DNA from: Stutzerimonas stutzeri
GTDB lineage: Bacteria > Pseudomonadota > Gammaproteobacteria > Pseudomonadales > Pseudomonadaceae
Length of the DNA: 64,000 bases
Reading direction: 5' to 3'
Assembly: GCF_000952685.1 (NCBI RefSeq)
Contig: NZ_JYHV01000037.1
Span: 496,001 to 560,000, forward strand
Position numbers and translations under genes: made by a program. Shown here piece by piece: positions 43,979 through 53,558 of this stretch. The number at the start of each line of letters is the position of its first letter. The stretch's first letter is position 1. The notes beneath the pieces are model-generated. The model was given only the letters and a program-made list of their open reading frames with translations, did no database searches and had not been told where the DNA came from.

Positions 43979-44401
43979 TTACTTATCGAGTTCGTCCTGC
44001 TTTTCCAGGAAGTCTTCCTCGATCATGGCGTCCTTGACGGCCTGCGGTTGCTCGTCGAGAAACGGATCGTTGAGTTCGCCAGTAGACAGGACGTTGTTGT
44101 CCAGCTTGCCCATCAAATGATCGAGTGCATGGCGCATCTTTTCCGCCGCGCCCTCGACCGCCAGCTGCAGCGAATCGGCCTTGTGAGTTACCGAAACCGC
44201 CTGATGGCCCTTGGGCCGTGCCTCGATCTGGCAGCGCTTATCGTCGGCTCCGGCCTTTTGCGCGTTCTCGTCGCTGACGTGCACCTCAATCCGAGTGAGG
44301 AATTCGTCGAAGCGCTCCAGCCGCTCCTCCACGGTCGACCCCACCCATTCATGCAGCTCGACACTGCCGGGGATGTGATGGCTGTTGACTTGAACATGCA
44401 T
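43979..44401 (-). CDS. HPF/RaiA-type ribosome-associated protein
   Basis: This 140-aa ribosome hibernation-factor-like (sigma-54 modulation protein) sequence starts MHVQVNSHHIPGS. The beta-alpha-beta core contains LTRIEVHVSDENAQKAG, KRCQIEARPKGHQAVSVTH and DSLQLAVEGAAEKMRHALDH. The acidic C-terminal 30 residues are an added tail. It probably binds ribosomes under stress. The ATG at 44401 was chosen over upstream in-frame codons because the family begins there. It is not the rpoN-linked copy, so this is probably a paralog. Confidence 0.83.
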   Translation of the reverse strand: MHVQVNSHHIPGSVELHEWVGSTVEERLERFDEFLTRIEVHVSDENAQKAGADDKRCQIEARPKGHQAVSVTHKADSLQLAVEGAAEKMRHALDHLMGKLDNNVLSTGELNDPFLDEQPQAVKDAMIEEDFLEKQDELDK

Positions 44402-44615
44402 ACGACTACTCCTAATTGATAACGTACCTACAAGGGTTCGAGGCGCCCGCATCGCCGAGGTTCAGCGGCTTCGTTTGAAGGAATTGTCATCAGCGGCGCG
44501 ATTGCCGCTCCTGACCCAGGTCAGTGAATCGGCACAGGCGAGACAGCGCACGCCACAACAAGCTGCCCGAAGGCAAGATCAAGCCATGGCTGCGAACAAT
44601 CTCAGCTGCACCGCT

Positions 44616-45920
44616 TTAGTCGTGCCCTGTGGCCTTGGTCACATCGGCACGATCGGCACGCCCACCGAGAAACCACCCCACCGCACCCCAGACCGCGGCG
44701 CAGATCGCTCCCACCACGCCGATCAGCCAGGCGCCCTGACCTAGACTGTCGAGCAGGCTCTTGGCCCAGCCGCTCAAGGCGTCACCGCCGCGATAGACCA
44801 CGGTGTCGATGAAGTTCTTCGCCTTGTATTTACTCTCGGCGTCCAGCGGCGCGAAGAGCATTTCCCGTCCCGGTCGGACGAAGGCGTACTCACCAATCCT
44901 TCGCACGATCATCACTGTCGCCAGCACGGCGAAGGTCGGCGCGAGCGCCAGGCCAATGAAGCCCAGGCAGACCAACCCCGGCACCGCCGTCAGCAGCACC
45001 CGCACACCGAGGCGCTGGGCGATGCGGCCAGTGATGAACAGCTGGGACAGCAACGCACCGGCCTGCACCACGAAGTCGATCGCGCCGAACACCCGCACCT
45101 GCTCGGCGCGGTCTTCAAACAGCTCGGCTACCAGCCGCGCCTGCTCGAAATAGAGAAAGGTACTGGCCGTGGTCAGCAGCAGGACGAATGCAGCGATTCC
45201 CAGCAGATAGCCCGAGCCGAGCACCCGCGTAAGGCCGCTGAAGGGATTACCGGCGACCGGCCGCCGCGAACTTTCGGCATGCTCGGCACCGGGCCGGCCG
45301 GCGCCATGGATTTCGCGCCACGCCATCAGGTAATGCTTGAGCGCCACGGCCGCAGCCAGCAACAGTGCGGCCAACAGCATCAGGCCGAACTGTCCGAGCA
45401 GACCCACCAGCAAGGCGCTCAGCGCCGGCCCGACCAGGCCGCCAACACTGGCACCGGCGGCGATGAAGGCGAACAGGCGACGCGCCTGGGGCGCGTCGAA
45501 CACATCGGCCATCAGGCTCCAGGCCACCGAGACCACGAACAGGTTGTAGACCGAGATCCATACGTAGAACACGCGCGCCAGCCAGATGCTGTCGCGTAGC
45601 ACGAAGAACAATCCGGCGAAGAGCAAAAGGTTCAGGCAGAAGAACCCGTACACCCAATCGATGTAGTGAATGCGCGCGACCCGCGAGTTGAGCCAGGCGA
45701 ACAGCGGCACCGCCGCCAGCATGGCGAAAAAGGTCGCGGTGAACAGCCATTGCAGATTGTCGACCCCGCCCTGGATGCCCATCGACTCGCGAATCGGGCG
45801 CAGCATGAAATAGCCGGTGAACAGACAGAAAAACAGCCCGAACCCCGCGAGCGCCGCGTGCAGCTCGCCGGGGCGCGCATTGATCGATGCGGAAAACCGC
45901 GTGGCTAGATGGGCAGGCAT
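44616..45920 (-). CDS. Multi-spanning carrier, ATP/ADP translocase-like MFS protein
   Basis: This 434-aa inner-membrane protein has about 11-12 hydrophobic segments. GYFMLRPIRESMGIQGGVDNLQWLF near residue 35-60 resembles the start of the NTP/NDP exchange (Tlc-type) transporter family found in MFS-like annotations. The later FVRPGREMLFAPLD and KYKAKNFIDTVVYRGGD segments also fit that group. The substrate is unknown; free-living bacteria carry such proteins and nucleotide transport has not been shown here. The start at 45920 (MPAHLATRF) was chosen over an in-frame codon at 45944. Confidence 0.75.
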   Translation of the reverse strand: MPAHLATRFSASINARPGELHAALAGFGLFFCLFTGYFMLRPIRESMGIQGGVDNLQWLFTATFFAMLAAVPLFAWLNSRVARIHYIDWVYGFFCLNLLLFAGLFFVLRDSIWLARVFYVWISVYNLFVVSVAWSLMADVFDAPQARRLFAFIAAGASVGGLVGPALSALLVGLLGQFGLMLLAALLLAAAVALKHYLMAWREIHGAGRPGAEHAESSRRPVAGNPFSGLTRVLGSGYLLGIAAFVLLLTTASTFLYFEQARLVAELFEDRAEQVRVFGAIDFVVQAGALLSQLFITGRIAQRLGVRVLLTAVPGLVCLGFIGLALAPTFAVLATVMIVRRIGEYAFVRPGREMLFAPLDAESKYKAKNFIDTVVYRGGDALSGWAKSLLDSLGQGAWLIGVVGAICAAVWGAVGWFLGGRADRADVTKATGHD

Positions 45921-45965
45921 GCGGCCTCCCGACGGCGGCGACACTCAGGCTGTGCCATGTGGTGA

Positions 45966-46883
45966 TCAGCTGAAAGCGTCGATGATCAGTTGCCGCTGGC
46001 GCGCGTCCGGCAGCCTTCCCTGCCCCGCCATAATATTGTCAGCCATGTAACGGGGGTTGGAAGTTGCCGGGATCACCGTAGTGACCGCCGGTTCGGCGAG
46101 GATGAACTTGAGCAGCATCTGCGCCCAGGACCTGGCGTCGATCTCGGCGGCCCAGGCCGGCAGCGGCTTGCCCTTGACCCGTGAAAGCAGGTTGCCACGG
46201 GTAAACGGCCGGTTGATCAGCGTGGCGATGCCCTTGTCTGCGCAATAGGGCAACAGGCGCTTCTCGGCATTGCGCTCGCTGACCGAATAGTTGAACTGGA
46301 CGAAGTCGACGGGCTCCTGCTTGAGAACCTCTAGCAGGCGATCGTGGGCCGACTCGACATAGTGTGTCACGCCGATATAGCGGATCCGCCCTTGCTCCTT
46401 GAGGTCGCGCAGCAGGCCGAGCTGGGTGCGGGTGTCCTGCAGGTTGTGCACCTGGACCAAGTCGAGCGTGTCGGCCTGCAACGCCTCGAAGCTCTTCTCG
46501 AGCTGTGCCATGCCGCGGTCCCGGCCGGTGGCGGAAACCTTGGTGGCGAGAAACACCCGCTCACGCACGTTCTGCCGCCGAACCAGCTCACCCACCACGC
46601 GGTCGGCGTTGCCGTAGCTCGGCGCCGTGTCGATCAGTTGGGCGTCCCCCTCGATGAAGACTCGCAGAACCTCGAGCAGGGCTTGCATCTCGTCGTCATC
46701 GAGGCGGATGTCATGCGTACGCGAGGTACCCAGGCCGATCACCGGCAGCAATTCGCCTGAGGCCGGAATCTTGCGCATCCGTAACGGCTCGGCGGCTTTC
46801 GCCAGCAACGGCCATGACGGCCCGAGCACGGCAAGGGTAGCGAACAGGACGGAACGATGAAGCAGCTGGCGGCGCGTCTGCAT
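45966..46883 (-). CDS. Tat-exported aldo/keto reductase
   Basis: This 305-aa aldo/keto reductase has a twin-arginine signal (MQTRRQLLHRSVLFATLAVL; RR at residues 4-5, then a hydrophobic stretch). The fold starts PVIGLGTSRTHDIR. The tetrad includes Asp in DTAPSYGNAD (with Tyr as general acid), Lys in ATKV, and His in VQVHNLQ. Export in folded form suggests a bound cofactor, which fits NADPH loading before Tat transport. The substrate is unknown. The ATG at 46883 exposes the signal. Confidence 0.86.
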   Translation of the reverse strand: MQTRRQLLHRSVLFATLAVLGPSWPLLAKAAEPLRMRKIPASGELLPVIGLGTSRTHDIRLDDDEMQALLEVLRVFIEGDAQLIDTAPSYGNADRVVGELVRRQNVRERVFLATKVSATGRDRGMAQLEKSFEALQADTLDLVQVHNLQDTRTQLGLLRDLKEQGRIRYIGVTHYVESAHDRLLEVLKQEPVDFVQFNYSVSERNAEKRLLPYCADKGIATLINRPFTRGNLLSRVKGKPLPAWAAEIDARSWAQMLLKFILAEPAVTTVIPATSNPRYMADNIMAGQGRLPDARQRQLIIDAFS

Positions 46884-47159
46884 GAAAGCCTCCGGTTCGG
46901 TGTTGCGGTCGGCAATATCGACGCTTGAGTATGGTCGACACCGCACGCCTCACTGGCAGACTGACGAACGAGAGCTTTTCCGTTTGTTTCAGGGGTATGA
47001 GCGAATCGCAAGACGCGAAGCCGGGAGCCCCCGCGCAGTCCGTCGGACCGCTATCGCAATAGTGGCATTATGCTTCTATTTCGGTTTTACTTCGCCGCGC
47101 CTCCGCGCCTGTCCCGAATGCCATCAGCGATCCGCGGTTCGCCACCTGTAGAGACAACG

Positions 47160-47369
47160 ATGCACCCAACCTCCTCCCGACCCTCCGGGCATTCGTCAAC
47201 CTACGCGCCAGACACGCGCCGGCGGCGAAGGCAGCGAATGATCAGCCTGGCCTACGCAGCGGGCCTGATACTGGTACTTCTGCTCAACGTACTGCTATTG
47301 CCCGACGACACCGGCCTCGGCAAGTTGCTGTGGGGAACGCTCAACGCCGCTGCAAAAGCCGGCGCATGA
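47160..47369 (+). CDS. Small single-span membrane protein, hypothetical
   Basis: This is a 69-aa ORF. The N-terminal 27 residues are hydrophilic and Ser/Arg-rich (SRPSGHSSTYAPDTRRRRRQ), followed by one membrane helix MISLAYAAGLILVLLLNVLLL and a short tail. The positive-inside rule would put the N-terminus in the cytoplasm. The ribosome site is weak. No family is recognised. It ends 9 bp before the stop of the convergent chemoreceptor. Confidence 0.42.
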   Translation: MHPTSSRPSGHSSTYAPDTRRRRRQRMISLAYAAGLILVLLLNVLLLPDDTGLGKLLWGTLNAAAKAGA

Positions 47370-47378
47370 GCGCTGAGA

Positions 47379-49013
47379 TCAGACCCGAAAGCGCCCAACC
47401 AACTCTGCCAGGCTCTGGGACAACGATGAGAGCTGCTGGCTAGCCTGCATGCTCTCGGCCGAATTGCCCGCCGCATCATTGGACAGGTCGCGGATATCGC
47501 TGATATTGCGCGCGATCTCTTCGGTGACGCTGCTCTGCTCCTCACAGGCGGTGGCAATCTGCGCCGCCATGTCGTTGATGCGCTGGACCGAGTGCGTCGT
47601 GTCGGCCAACACCTGATCGACGCCGGCGGCGCGCTCGACACTGTCGCGCGCCTTGTTGCTGCCGACATGCATCGCCTGCACGGCCTTGGCGACGCCAGTC
47701 TGCAAGCGCTCGATACGCAGTTGGATGTCTTTGGTCGAATCCTGGGTACGGGCCGCCAAGGCTCGCACCTCATCGGCGACCACGGCGAAGCCTCGGCCCT
47801 GCTCACCGGCCCGTGCGGCTTCGATGGCAGCATTGAGCGCCAGCAGGTTGGTCTGCTCGGCAATGCCGCGAATGACTTCGAGCACGGCGCCAATGCTGGC
47901 GGTTTCTTCAGCCAGCGCCTCGATGGTCTGCGAGGTGCTTTCCACTTCCTGCGCGAGCTGGCGGATCGATTGGATGGTGTTGCTAACCGCCGCTGCGCCC
48001 TCACGTGACTGGCGCTCGGCATCCCGCGCCGCATCCGAGGCGTTCTGTGCATTCTGCGCGACTTCATGAACCGCGGCGCTCATCTCTGTGGCCGCCGTGC
48101 TGACCTGGTCGACCGCCACGTGTTCGCGGCTAATCAGCTGATCGTTGGTCGCGGCCATCCCCGCCATGCCCCGCGCGGCGGCATCGACCTCACCGGTCAT
48201 CCGCCTTACTTCAGCGATCAGCGGCTGCAGCTTGTCGAGAAAACGGTTGAATGCGTTACCGAGCTGACCCAGCTCATCGGCCGAACGCACTTCCAGCCGG
48301 GTGCGCAGGTCACCATCACCCTCTGCAATCTGCTGCACACGGTCGAGCAGACGGCGGAGCGGGCGCAACACCACCAGCGGCAGGCCGAGCACCAGCAGCG
48401 TGCAGCCGAGCAAACCGACCACCAGCACTGCGCCTTGTTGCCTGGCGGTCGCCGCCCCCTCGGCCATTGCCTCCTCGCCCTCGGCCGCTGCGGCCTCATC
48501 TGCGAGTTCGCCCAGCTTGTCGATGGCATCGCGCATGGCATCGAAGCGCGCTTCGCTGTCACCGAAGCTCAGCGCACTGGCCGCCTGCCGGTCGAGATCG
48601 ATTCGACCGATCACCCGCTGCGAAACCTCCGACCATTGTCGAAAGCCACGATTGAACTGCTCGATCAATGCCAGGGCCTCGGAACCCGGCTGGGTGGCGG
48701 CGTATTTTTGCACCCGGTCATAGGCCTGCTTGAGGTTTTCCGTATGACTGTCACGCAGCGCCTGACGATGTTCGCCGGCGTCGCTATCGAGCAGGCTGCG
48801 CTCAGCCACGAAGGCCTGGTAAAGGTCGCGATCGGCATTGAGCAGCAGGCTGATAGCGGGCAGATGTCGCTTGGCCAGCTGCTGACTTGAGTCGGCCACC
48901 CGGTCGATGCCACGCATGCCAACGCCCCCCATCAACACCAGCAACAGGGCCAGCACAGCAATGGGCAGGGTGATTTTCCAACGGAATCCGAGATCTGAAA
49001 GAAAGCGAGACAT
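47379..49013 (-). CDS. Methyl-accepting chemotaxis protein, transmembrane
   Basis: This 544-aa chemoreceptor has TM1 at residues 12-32 ([20 protein letters not shown]). Its periplasmic four-helix-bundle-like ligand domain is rich in Glu/Gln/Ala. TM2 is near residue 200 ([22 protein letters not shown]), then comes HAMP. The signalling domain has a hairpin tip [20 protein letters not shown] near residues 380-400. No CheB/CheR pentapeptide is visible at the C-terminus. The ligand is unknown. It is divergent from the FIST receptor at 49352. The start at 49013 was chosen because it places TM1 near the N-terminus. Confidence 0.93.
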   Translation of the reverse strand: MSRFLSDLGFRWKITLPIAVLALLLVLMGGVGMRGIDRVADSSQQLAKRHLPAISLLLNADRDLYQAFVAERSLLDSDAGEHRQALRDSHTENLKQAYDRVQKYAATQPGSEALALIEQFNRGFRQWSEVSQRVIGRIDLDRQAASALSFGDSEARFDAMRDAIDKLGELADEAAAAEGEEAMAEGAATARQQGAVLVVGLLGCTLLVLGLPLVVLRPLRRLLDRVQQIAEGDGDLRTRLEVRSADELGQLGNAFNRFLDKLQPLIAEVRRMTGEVDAAARGMAGMAATNDQLISREHVAVDQVSTAATEMSAAVHEVAQNAQNASDAARDAERQSREGAAAVSNTIQSIRQLAQEVESTSQTIEALAEETASIGAVLEVIRGIAEQTNLLALNAAIEAARAGEQGRGFAVVADEVRALAARTQDSTKDIQLRIERLQTGVAKAVQAMHVGSNKARDSVERAAGVDQVLADTTHSVQRINDMAAQIATACEEQSSVTEEIARNISDIRDLSNDAAGNSAESMQASQQLSSLSQSLAELVGRFRV

Positions 49014-49351
49014 GGCGCCGCTCCTGGGGTGAATACCGTGGCTATCGGCAATTTCTTCCACAACAAGAGGCCTCTGGTCGAAATTTGCACAATCACAGCA
49101 GCCGCTATCGCGCCGGTCGCCTGCGGCCTGAACAGCGCGCCCGCCCCTCGTCCCAGCGCACCTACTACTTCAGAACGAACACCAAGGTTGCATAGCCAGC
49201 ATTGCCGAAGCGGCCGATAACCTGAAACCACCGAGCCGCTGCCGAACGGTCTGCAGGGCATGCCTGCACGAGGCTGATAGCGAATCATCCGGTCATCGGG
49301 AACGGGCGGGTTCGGGACCGCTCACCCACCCACAATGCGCGAGTAACGCCC
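49014..49351. other. Divergent promoter region between two chemoreceptor genes
   Basis: These 338 bp hold no supported gene. It carries a perfect GCCGATAA (49213-49220, plus strand) and a one-mismatch GCCGATAG (49049-49042, minus strand), both resembling the FliA (sigma-28) -10 box. No convincing TAAA -35 is present at the right distance. These are promoter candidates only. Confidence 0.4.
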
Positions 49352-51373
49352 ATGTTTTCGTTCTCTCGATTCAAGCCAGGTCATACGCCCACCAACGGAA
49401 CCCTGAGTCTGCTCGGTACCGCGCAAAAGCTCGCGCAGCAGCTAGCCGCCCTGCGCTTCGAACCGACTTATATCGCCGGATTCGTCTCGCCACATGTCGA
49501 TCTGGACCAGGTGGCGCGGCAGATCTCACAGCGCTTTCCGCACGCGGCCATCAGCCTGTGCACCACCTCGGGAGAGCTATCCAGCGAGAATCAGCGGCTC
49601 TATTGCGCCACCGGCGCGCAATGGGATGGCGTGGTCCTGCAGTTGTTCGACGCCAGTGTGATCGCCGCCGCCGAGATCGTGCAGGTGCCGCTGGAGTGCG
49701 AAGACATCCGCAAGGGCACCGAGCGGATGAGCATGGCGCAACGGATCGCCAAACTCACCGCCTCGATCAAGCGCCTGCAGGTGTCGATGAAGATCGACTA
49801 CCGCGACACCCTGGCGAACATCTTCTTCGACGGCCTTTCGGCATCCGAGTCCTTTTTCATGGAGGCGCTGTACGAGTCCGGTCGCTTCCCGTGCCTGTTC
49901 GTCGGCGGCTCGGCCGGTGGCAAGCTGGACTTCAAGACGACCCAGCTGCACGACGGCAAGCGCAGCTATCAGAACCACGCGCTGATCGTCTTCCTCAAGT
50001 GCGCCCGAGACGTGCGTTTCGGCGTGTTCAAGAGCCAGAACTTCGAGCCCACCGCGCTCAGCCTGAGCGTGCTCAGTGCCTCGCTGGAGGACCGCTACAT
50101 CAGCCAGGTGGTCGACGCCCGCGGCAACATCTGCACGATGGTTCAGGCGCTCTGCGAGGCGCTCGTGTGCGCACCGCAGGAACTGGAACAGCGGCTCGCC
50201 GACTATTCCTTCGCCATCCGCGTCGGCGAGGAGGTCTTCGTCCGGTCGATCTCGCAGATCGACTTCGCCAACGAACGCGTGCACCTGTTCTGCGACGTGG
50301 CGCCCGGCGAGGAGCTGATCATGGTCAAGCGCACCCCGCTGGCCGAGGCGACCCGCCGCGACTACGAGAAATTCATGCGCAACAAGCCCGGCAAGCCACT
50401 GGCCGGGATCCTCAACGACTGCATCCTGCGGCGCCTGAACAACGAGCAGGCGCTCGGCCGCATGGACCCGGTGTTCGACGACGTGCCGGTCGCCGGCTAC
50501 TCGACCTTCGGCGAGATCCTCGGCCTCAACCTCAACCAGACGCTGACCGCGGTGTTCTTCTTTCGCGTCCGGGACAACGAAGCGTTCCACGACGACTACA
50601 CGGACAACTTCATCGCCTACCACGGCGAGTTCAAAGCCTTCTTCCTGCGCCGTCAGATCAAGAAGCTCACCGGCTTGAGCCAGGTGGTGGTCAAGCAGAT
50701 CGAGCAGTTCAAGCGCCAGGACTACAGCAGCGCGGTGGACATCAGCGGCCTCGATGAACACATCCGCCCGGTATTCCGCGGCCTGGCCGACCTCGGGCAG
50801 GTGCTGTCGCAGGCGGATCAGGAGCGCCGCTCCATGTCCGAGCAGCTGAGCCAGTGCGCCACCGAGCTGCACGGCTCGATGGATGATCTGACGCTGAACA
50901 TCAACCAACAGGGCGCTGTCATCGAACAGGCCGGCAGCTCGGTCAAGCAGATGGTCCAGCAGGCCGATGAGGTGGTCAGCAGCGCCCACGACCTGGCGCA
51001 ATCGAGCCAGCGCATCCAGTCGGTGGTGCAGACCATTCAGCAGATCGCCGGACAGACCAACCTGCTCGCGCTCAATGCGGCGATCGAGGCCGCACGTGCC
51101 GGCGAGCAGGGACGCGGATTCGCGGTAGTGGCCGACGAGGTGCGCAAGCTGGCCGAGATTACCCGCAGGAATGCCGAAGAGATCGGCACCGACATCGACC
51201 GGCTGGCCAGTGAGATCCACGCAGTGGCGCAGCACATCGAAACGCAGTCGGCTGGTGTCGGCTCGCTCACCGGCTTGCTCGATGCGCTGGAAAACTCGAG
51301 CAACCTCACCGCCGGAACCTCACGCCAGACCAAGGGCGTGGCGGACCGATTGATTGGTCTGACGGCCCGCTGA
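49352..51373 (+). CDS. Soluble FIST-domain chemoreceptor
   Basis: This 673-aa protein combines an N-terminal FIST sensory domain (about residues 20-230), a FIST_C domain (about 240-385) and a C-terminal MCP signalling domain (about 480-670). The hairpin tip NLLALN is at 570-575, followed by the [14 protein letters not shown] helix. No signal peptide or membrane helix is seen, so it is cytoplasmic. FIST domains are thought to sense small ligands such as amino acids. FIST_C-type features ([28 protein letters not shown]) are clear. The link region contains [14 protein letters not shown]. It is divergent from a transmembrane receptor. Confidence 0.9.
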   Translation: MFSFSRFKPGHTPTNGTLSLLGTAQKLAQQLAALRFEPTYIAGFVSPHVDLDQVARQISQRFPHAAISLCTTSGELSSENQRLYCATGAQWDGVVLQLFDASVIAAAEIVQVPLECEDIRKGTERMSMAQRIAKLTASIKRLQVSMKIDYRDTLANIFFDGLSASESFFMEALYESGRFPCLFVGGSAGGKLDFKTTQLHDGKRSYQNHALIVFLKCARDVRFGVFKSQNFEPTALSLSVLSASLEDRYISQVVDARGNICTMVQALCEALVCAPQELEQRLADYSFAIRVGEEVFVRSISQIDFANERVHLFCDVAPGEELIMVKRTPLAEATRRDYEKFMRNKPGKPLAGILNDCILRRLNNEQALGRMDPVFDDVPVAGYSTFGEILGLNLNQTLTAVFFFRVRDNEAFHDDYTDNFIAYHGEFKAFFLRRQIKKLTGLSQVVVKQIEQFKRQDYSSAVDISGLDEHIRPVFRGLADLGQVLSQADQERRSMSEQLSQCATELHGSMDDLTLNINQQGAVIEQAGSSVKQMVQQADEVVSSAHDLAQSSQRIQSVVQTIQQIAGQTNLLALNAAIEAARAGEQGRGFAVVADEVRKLAEITRRNAEEIGTDIDRLASEIHAVAQHIETQSAGVGSLTGLLDALENSSNLTAGTSRQTKGVADRLIGLTAR

Positions 51374-51391
51374 GGCGGTGCAGCGAGGGAT

Positions 51392-53317
51392 TCACGGCGC
51401 CAACCGCGCGCGAACCTCGCCGTAGGGATAAGCCTCCAGCGAGGCGAACCCAGGTATCTGACGGGCCTTGAGTTTGGTGAACACCGGCACGCTGATCCCG
51501 CAGAGAAAGCGCGTCAGGCATTCGACGCTGGGCGCGCCGCCCTTGAGCTGTTGGTAACGCTGACTGAAATCTGCGCAGCGACCCTCGACATCGATCTCAG
51601 CGAGCGGCGCCAGCGCCGGCGGATCGGGCAGTTGCGCCACCTGCCCCCCGCAGACCGAGCAATGCCCGCAACGCTGCGGCGCCTGGTGGTCGCCGAAGTA
51701 GGCGGCTAGCCGCTGACTGAGACATTCGGCAGATTCGAACAGCGCCAGCATGTTGTCGATGCGGGTGATCTCGCTCGCCTCGTGCTGCCTGAAATAGGCG
51801 TGCAGCTCGGCGCTCAATGCCTCGGCATCGAAGCCCCCGTCGAGCAACGCATAGACCTCGGTCATCTGCTTGCTCTCAAGCTCGATCCAGCCTTTTTCCT
51901 GGAAATATTCCAGTGCCTTGACCACCCGCGCGCGGTCGGCGCCATGCTGCTGATAGAGCGCATCGAAATCCAGCGTGCACCAGGTCCGCGCCCGCGCCGA
52001 GCTATGCACGATCGCCTCGACGAACTGACGCCGCTCCCCTTCGAACTTCGCCACCAGCGCCTCAGGTTCGAGCAGGTACTTGTAGCGGTACTCGGCGAAA
52101 TAGGCGAAGCGTGGCGCGATGATGCCGCGCAGCTCCAACTGCACCAGCAGAGTTTTCAGCGGCAGCTGGCGGATGTTGCTCTGGTCCGACAGCTGGCTGA
52201 GCATCAGCTCCCATTGCCCGTCTGCGCCCGCCTGCAGCAGCTCGTCGAGTACGCAGCGGATGCCCTCGCGTTCCGGCGTATCGCCGTAGACGAAGTTCTG
52301 CAGCACGCTGAGGCTGTCGCGATTGGCCAGCACCAGGCAATCCGATGCCTGACCATCACGCCCGGCACGGCCGATTTCCTGGCTGTAGTTCTCGATCGAT
52401 TTCGGCAGGTCGTAGTGCACCACGTTGCGGATGTCCGCCTTGTCGATGCCCATGCCGAAAGCGATGGTGGCGACGATGCAGTTCAGCTCGCCCGCCATGA
52501 AGCGCCGCTGGATCGCCTCGCGCACTTCGTGGTTCATGCCGGCGTGATAGGCGCTGGCGGGGAAACCCCGCTGCGCCAGATGCTCGGCGACCTGCTCGGC
52601 GGTCTTCTGCTGAGTGACGTAGACGATGGTCGGTTGGCCGCCCTTGTCTGCCAGCCATTCCACCAGCCGACGTTGCTTGTTGAAGCCGCTGACCGGCTCC
52701 ACCAGCAGATTGAGGTTGGGTCGATAGAAGCCGGTGGTCACCACGTCATCCGCGCCAATCGAGAACTTGGCCTGCATGTCGGCGATGACCGGCGGCGTCG
52801 CCGTGGCAGTCAGCAGCAGCGTCTGTGGAATGTTGAACTGGCGCTGATACTCGGGAAGCTTGAGGTAGTCAGGGCGAAAGTTATGACCCCATTCGGAGAT
52901 GCAGTGCGCCTCGTCCACCACCAGCAGCGAGATCGGCACCTGGCTGATGAAGTTGCGGAAGCGCTCGTTCTTCAACCGCTCCACCGAAATCATCAGGATC
53001 TTCAGTTCGCCCGATTTGGCCCGTGCCATGGTCGCACTGGTCTGCTCACGGCTTTGGGCCGAATCGATGCTGCCGGCGGCAATGCCGTGGCGGTGCAGAA
53101 AGGCGAGTTGGTCCTGCATCAGCGCCAGCAACGGCGAGACCACCAGGGTGAGATGCGGCAACAGCAGTGCCGGCAGTTGATAGCACAGCGACTTGCCTGA
53201 GCCGGTCGGAAAGATGGCTGCCGCCGAGCGGCCCGCCACCACGGCACGAATGGCCTGTTCCTGGCCAGGACGAAAGCCGTCGTAGCCGAATGTCTGTTTG
53301 AGCGTCTGCTCGATCAT
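51392..53317 (-). CDS. recQ: RecQ-family ATP-dependent DNA helicase
   Basis: This 641-aa superfamily 2 helicase has Walker A FPTGSGKSLCYQLPA near residue 40 and the DEAH box VVDEAHCISEWGHNFRP near 134. Helicase domain 2 contains GRAGRDG near 316. A zinc-binding cluster CGHCSVCGG is near residue 550. No HRDC domain is obvious at the C-terminus, so it is a short RecQ-like helicase rather than the classical long RecQ. It probably acts in DNA repair. It converges with the FIST receptor. Confidence 0.9.
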   Translation of the reverse strand: MIEQTLKQTFGYDGFRPGQEQAIRAVVAGRSAAAIFPTGSGKSLCYQLPALLLPHLTLVVSPLLALMQDQLAFLHRHGIAAGSIDSAQSREQTSATMARAKSGELKILMISVERLKNERFRNFISQVPISLLVVDEAHCISEWGHNFRPDYLKLPEYQRQFNIPQTLLLTATATPPVIADMQAKFSIGADDVVTTGFYRPNLNLLVEPVSGFNKQRRLVEWLADKGGQPTIVYVTQQKTAEQVAEHLAQRGFPASAYHAGMNHEVREAIQRRFMAGELNCIVATIAFGMGIDKADIRNVVHYDLPKSIENYSQEIGRAGRDGQASDCLVLANRDSLSVLQNFVYGDTPEREGIRCVLDELLQAGADGQWELMLSQLSDQSNIRQLPLKTLLVQLELRGIIAPRFAYFAEYRYKYLLEPEALVAKFEGERRQFVEAIVHSSARARTWCTLDFDALYQQHGADRARVVKALEYFQEKGWIELESKQMTEVYALLDGGFDAEALSAELHAYFRQHEASEITRIDNMLALFESAECLSQRLAAYFGDHQAPQRCGHCSVCGGQVAQLPDPPALAPLAEIDVEGRCADFSQRYQQLKGGAPSVECLTRFLCGISVPVFTKLKARQIPGFASLEAYPYGEVRARLAP

Positions 53318-53368
53318 GCTGGGTCACTCCCTTGACTGGAGGACGGAGGGTAGCAAGGGTCGGGATGC

Positions 53369-53532
53369 GTAGGGTGGATCACGCTTCACCGTTCCACCAG
53401 ACAGATCACAGTGGCATTGCGGTGGATGTAAGAGGCGACATCCACCCTACACAGTGAGTCACGCCCTTAATTGAGGGCGGAGGGTAGCAAGGCGCGGGGG
53501 GCGTAGGGTGGATCACGCTTCATCGATCCACC
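53369..53532. repeat. Two tandem GTAGGGTGGAT-type repeat units
   Basis: GTAGGGTGGAT (53369-53379) pairs perfectly with ATCCACCCTAC (53440-53450). A second unit begins 134 bp later (GTAGGGTGGAT at 53503-53513, partner GATCCACC at 53525-53532). The sequence before each unit (GGAGGGTAGCAAGG) also repeats at the same offset, so a segment was duplicated. A third unit of this family is at 26793-26865. This accounts for the 241-bp gap before the nitroreductase. Confidence 0.65.
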
Positions 53533-53558
53533 AGGCAGACACCTACCTTGCCGAGCGA

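Noticed and set aside
49029-49220. 63-codon plus-strand ORF in the chemoreceptor gap
   Set aside because: No ribosome site, and it overlaps candidate promoter boxes; translation is Ala/Pro/Ser/Arg-rich and not family-like.
49577-51235. 552-codon minus-strand frame opposite the FIST receptor
   Set aside because: Shadow of a clear FIST/MCP gene; sequence is composition-driven (His, Arg, Leu, Val, Gln-rich) with no recognisable domain.
53369-53532. Possible CRISPR array from repeated GTAGGGTGGAT units
   Set aside because: Only two local units of uneven structure, with no regular 30-40-bp spacers and no cas genes; it is a REP/palindrome-type repeat.
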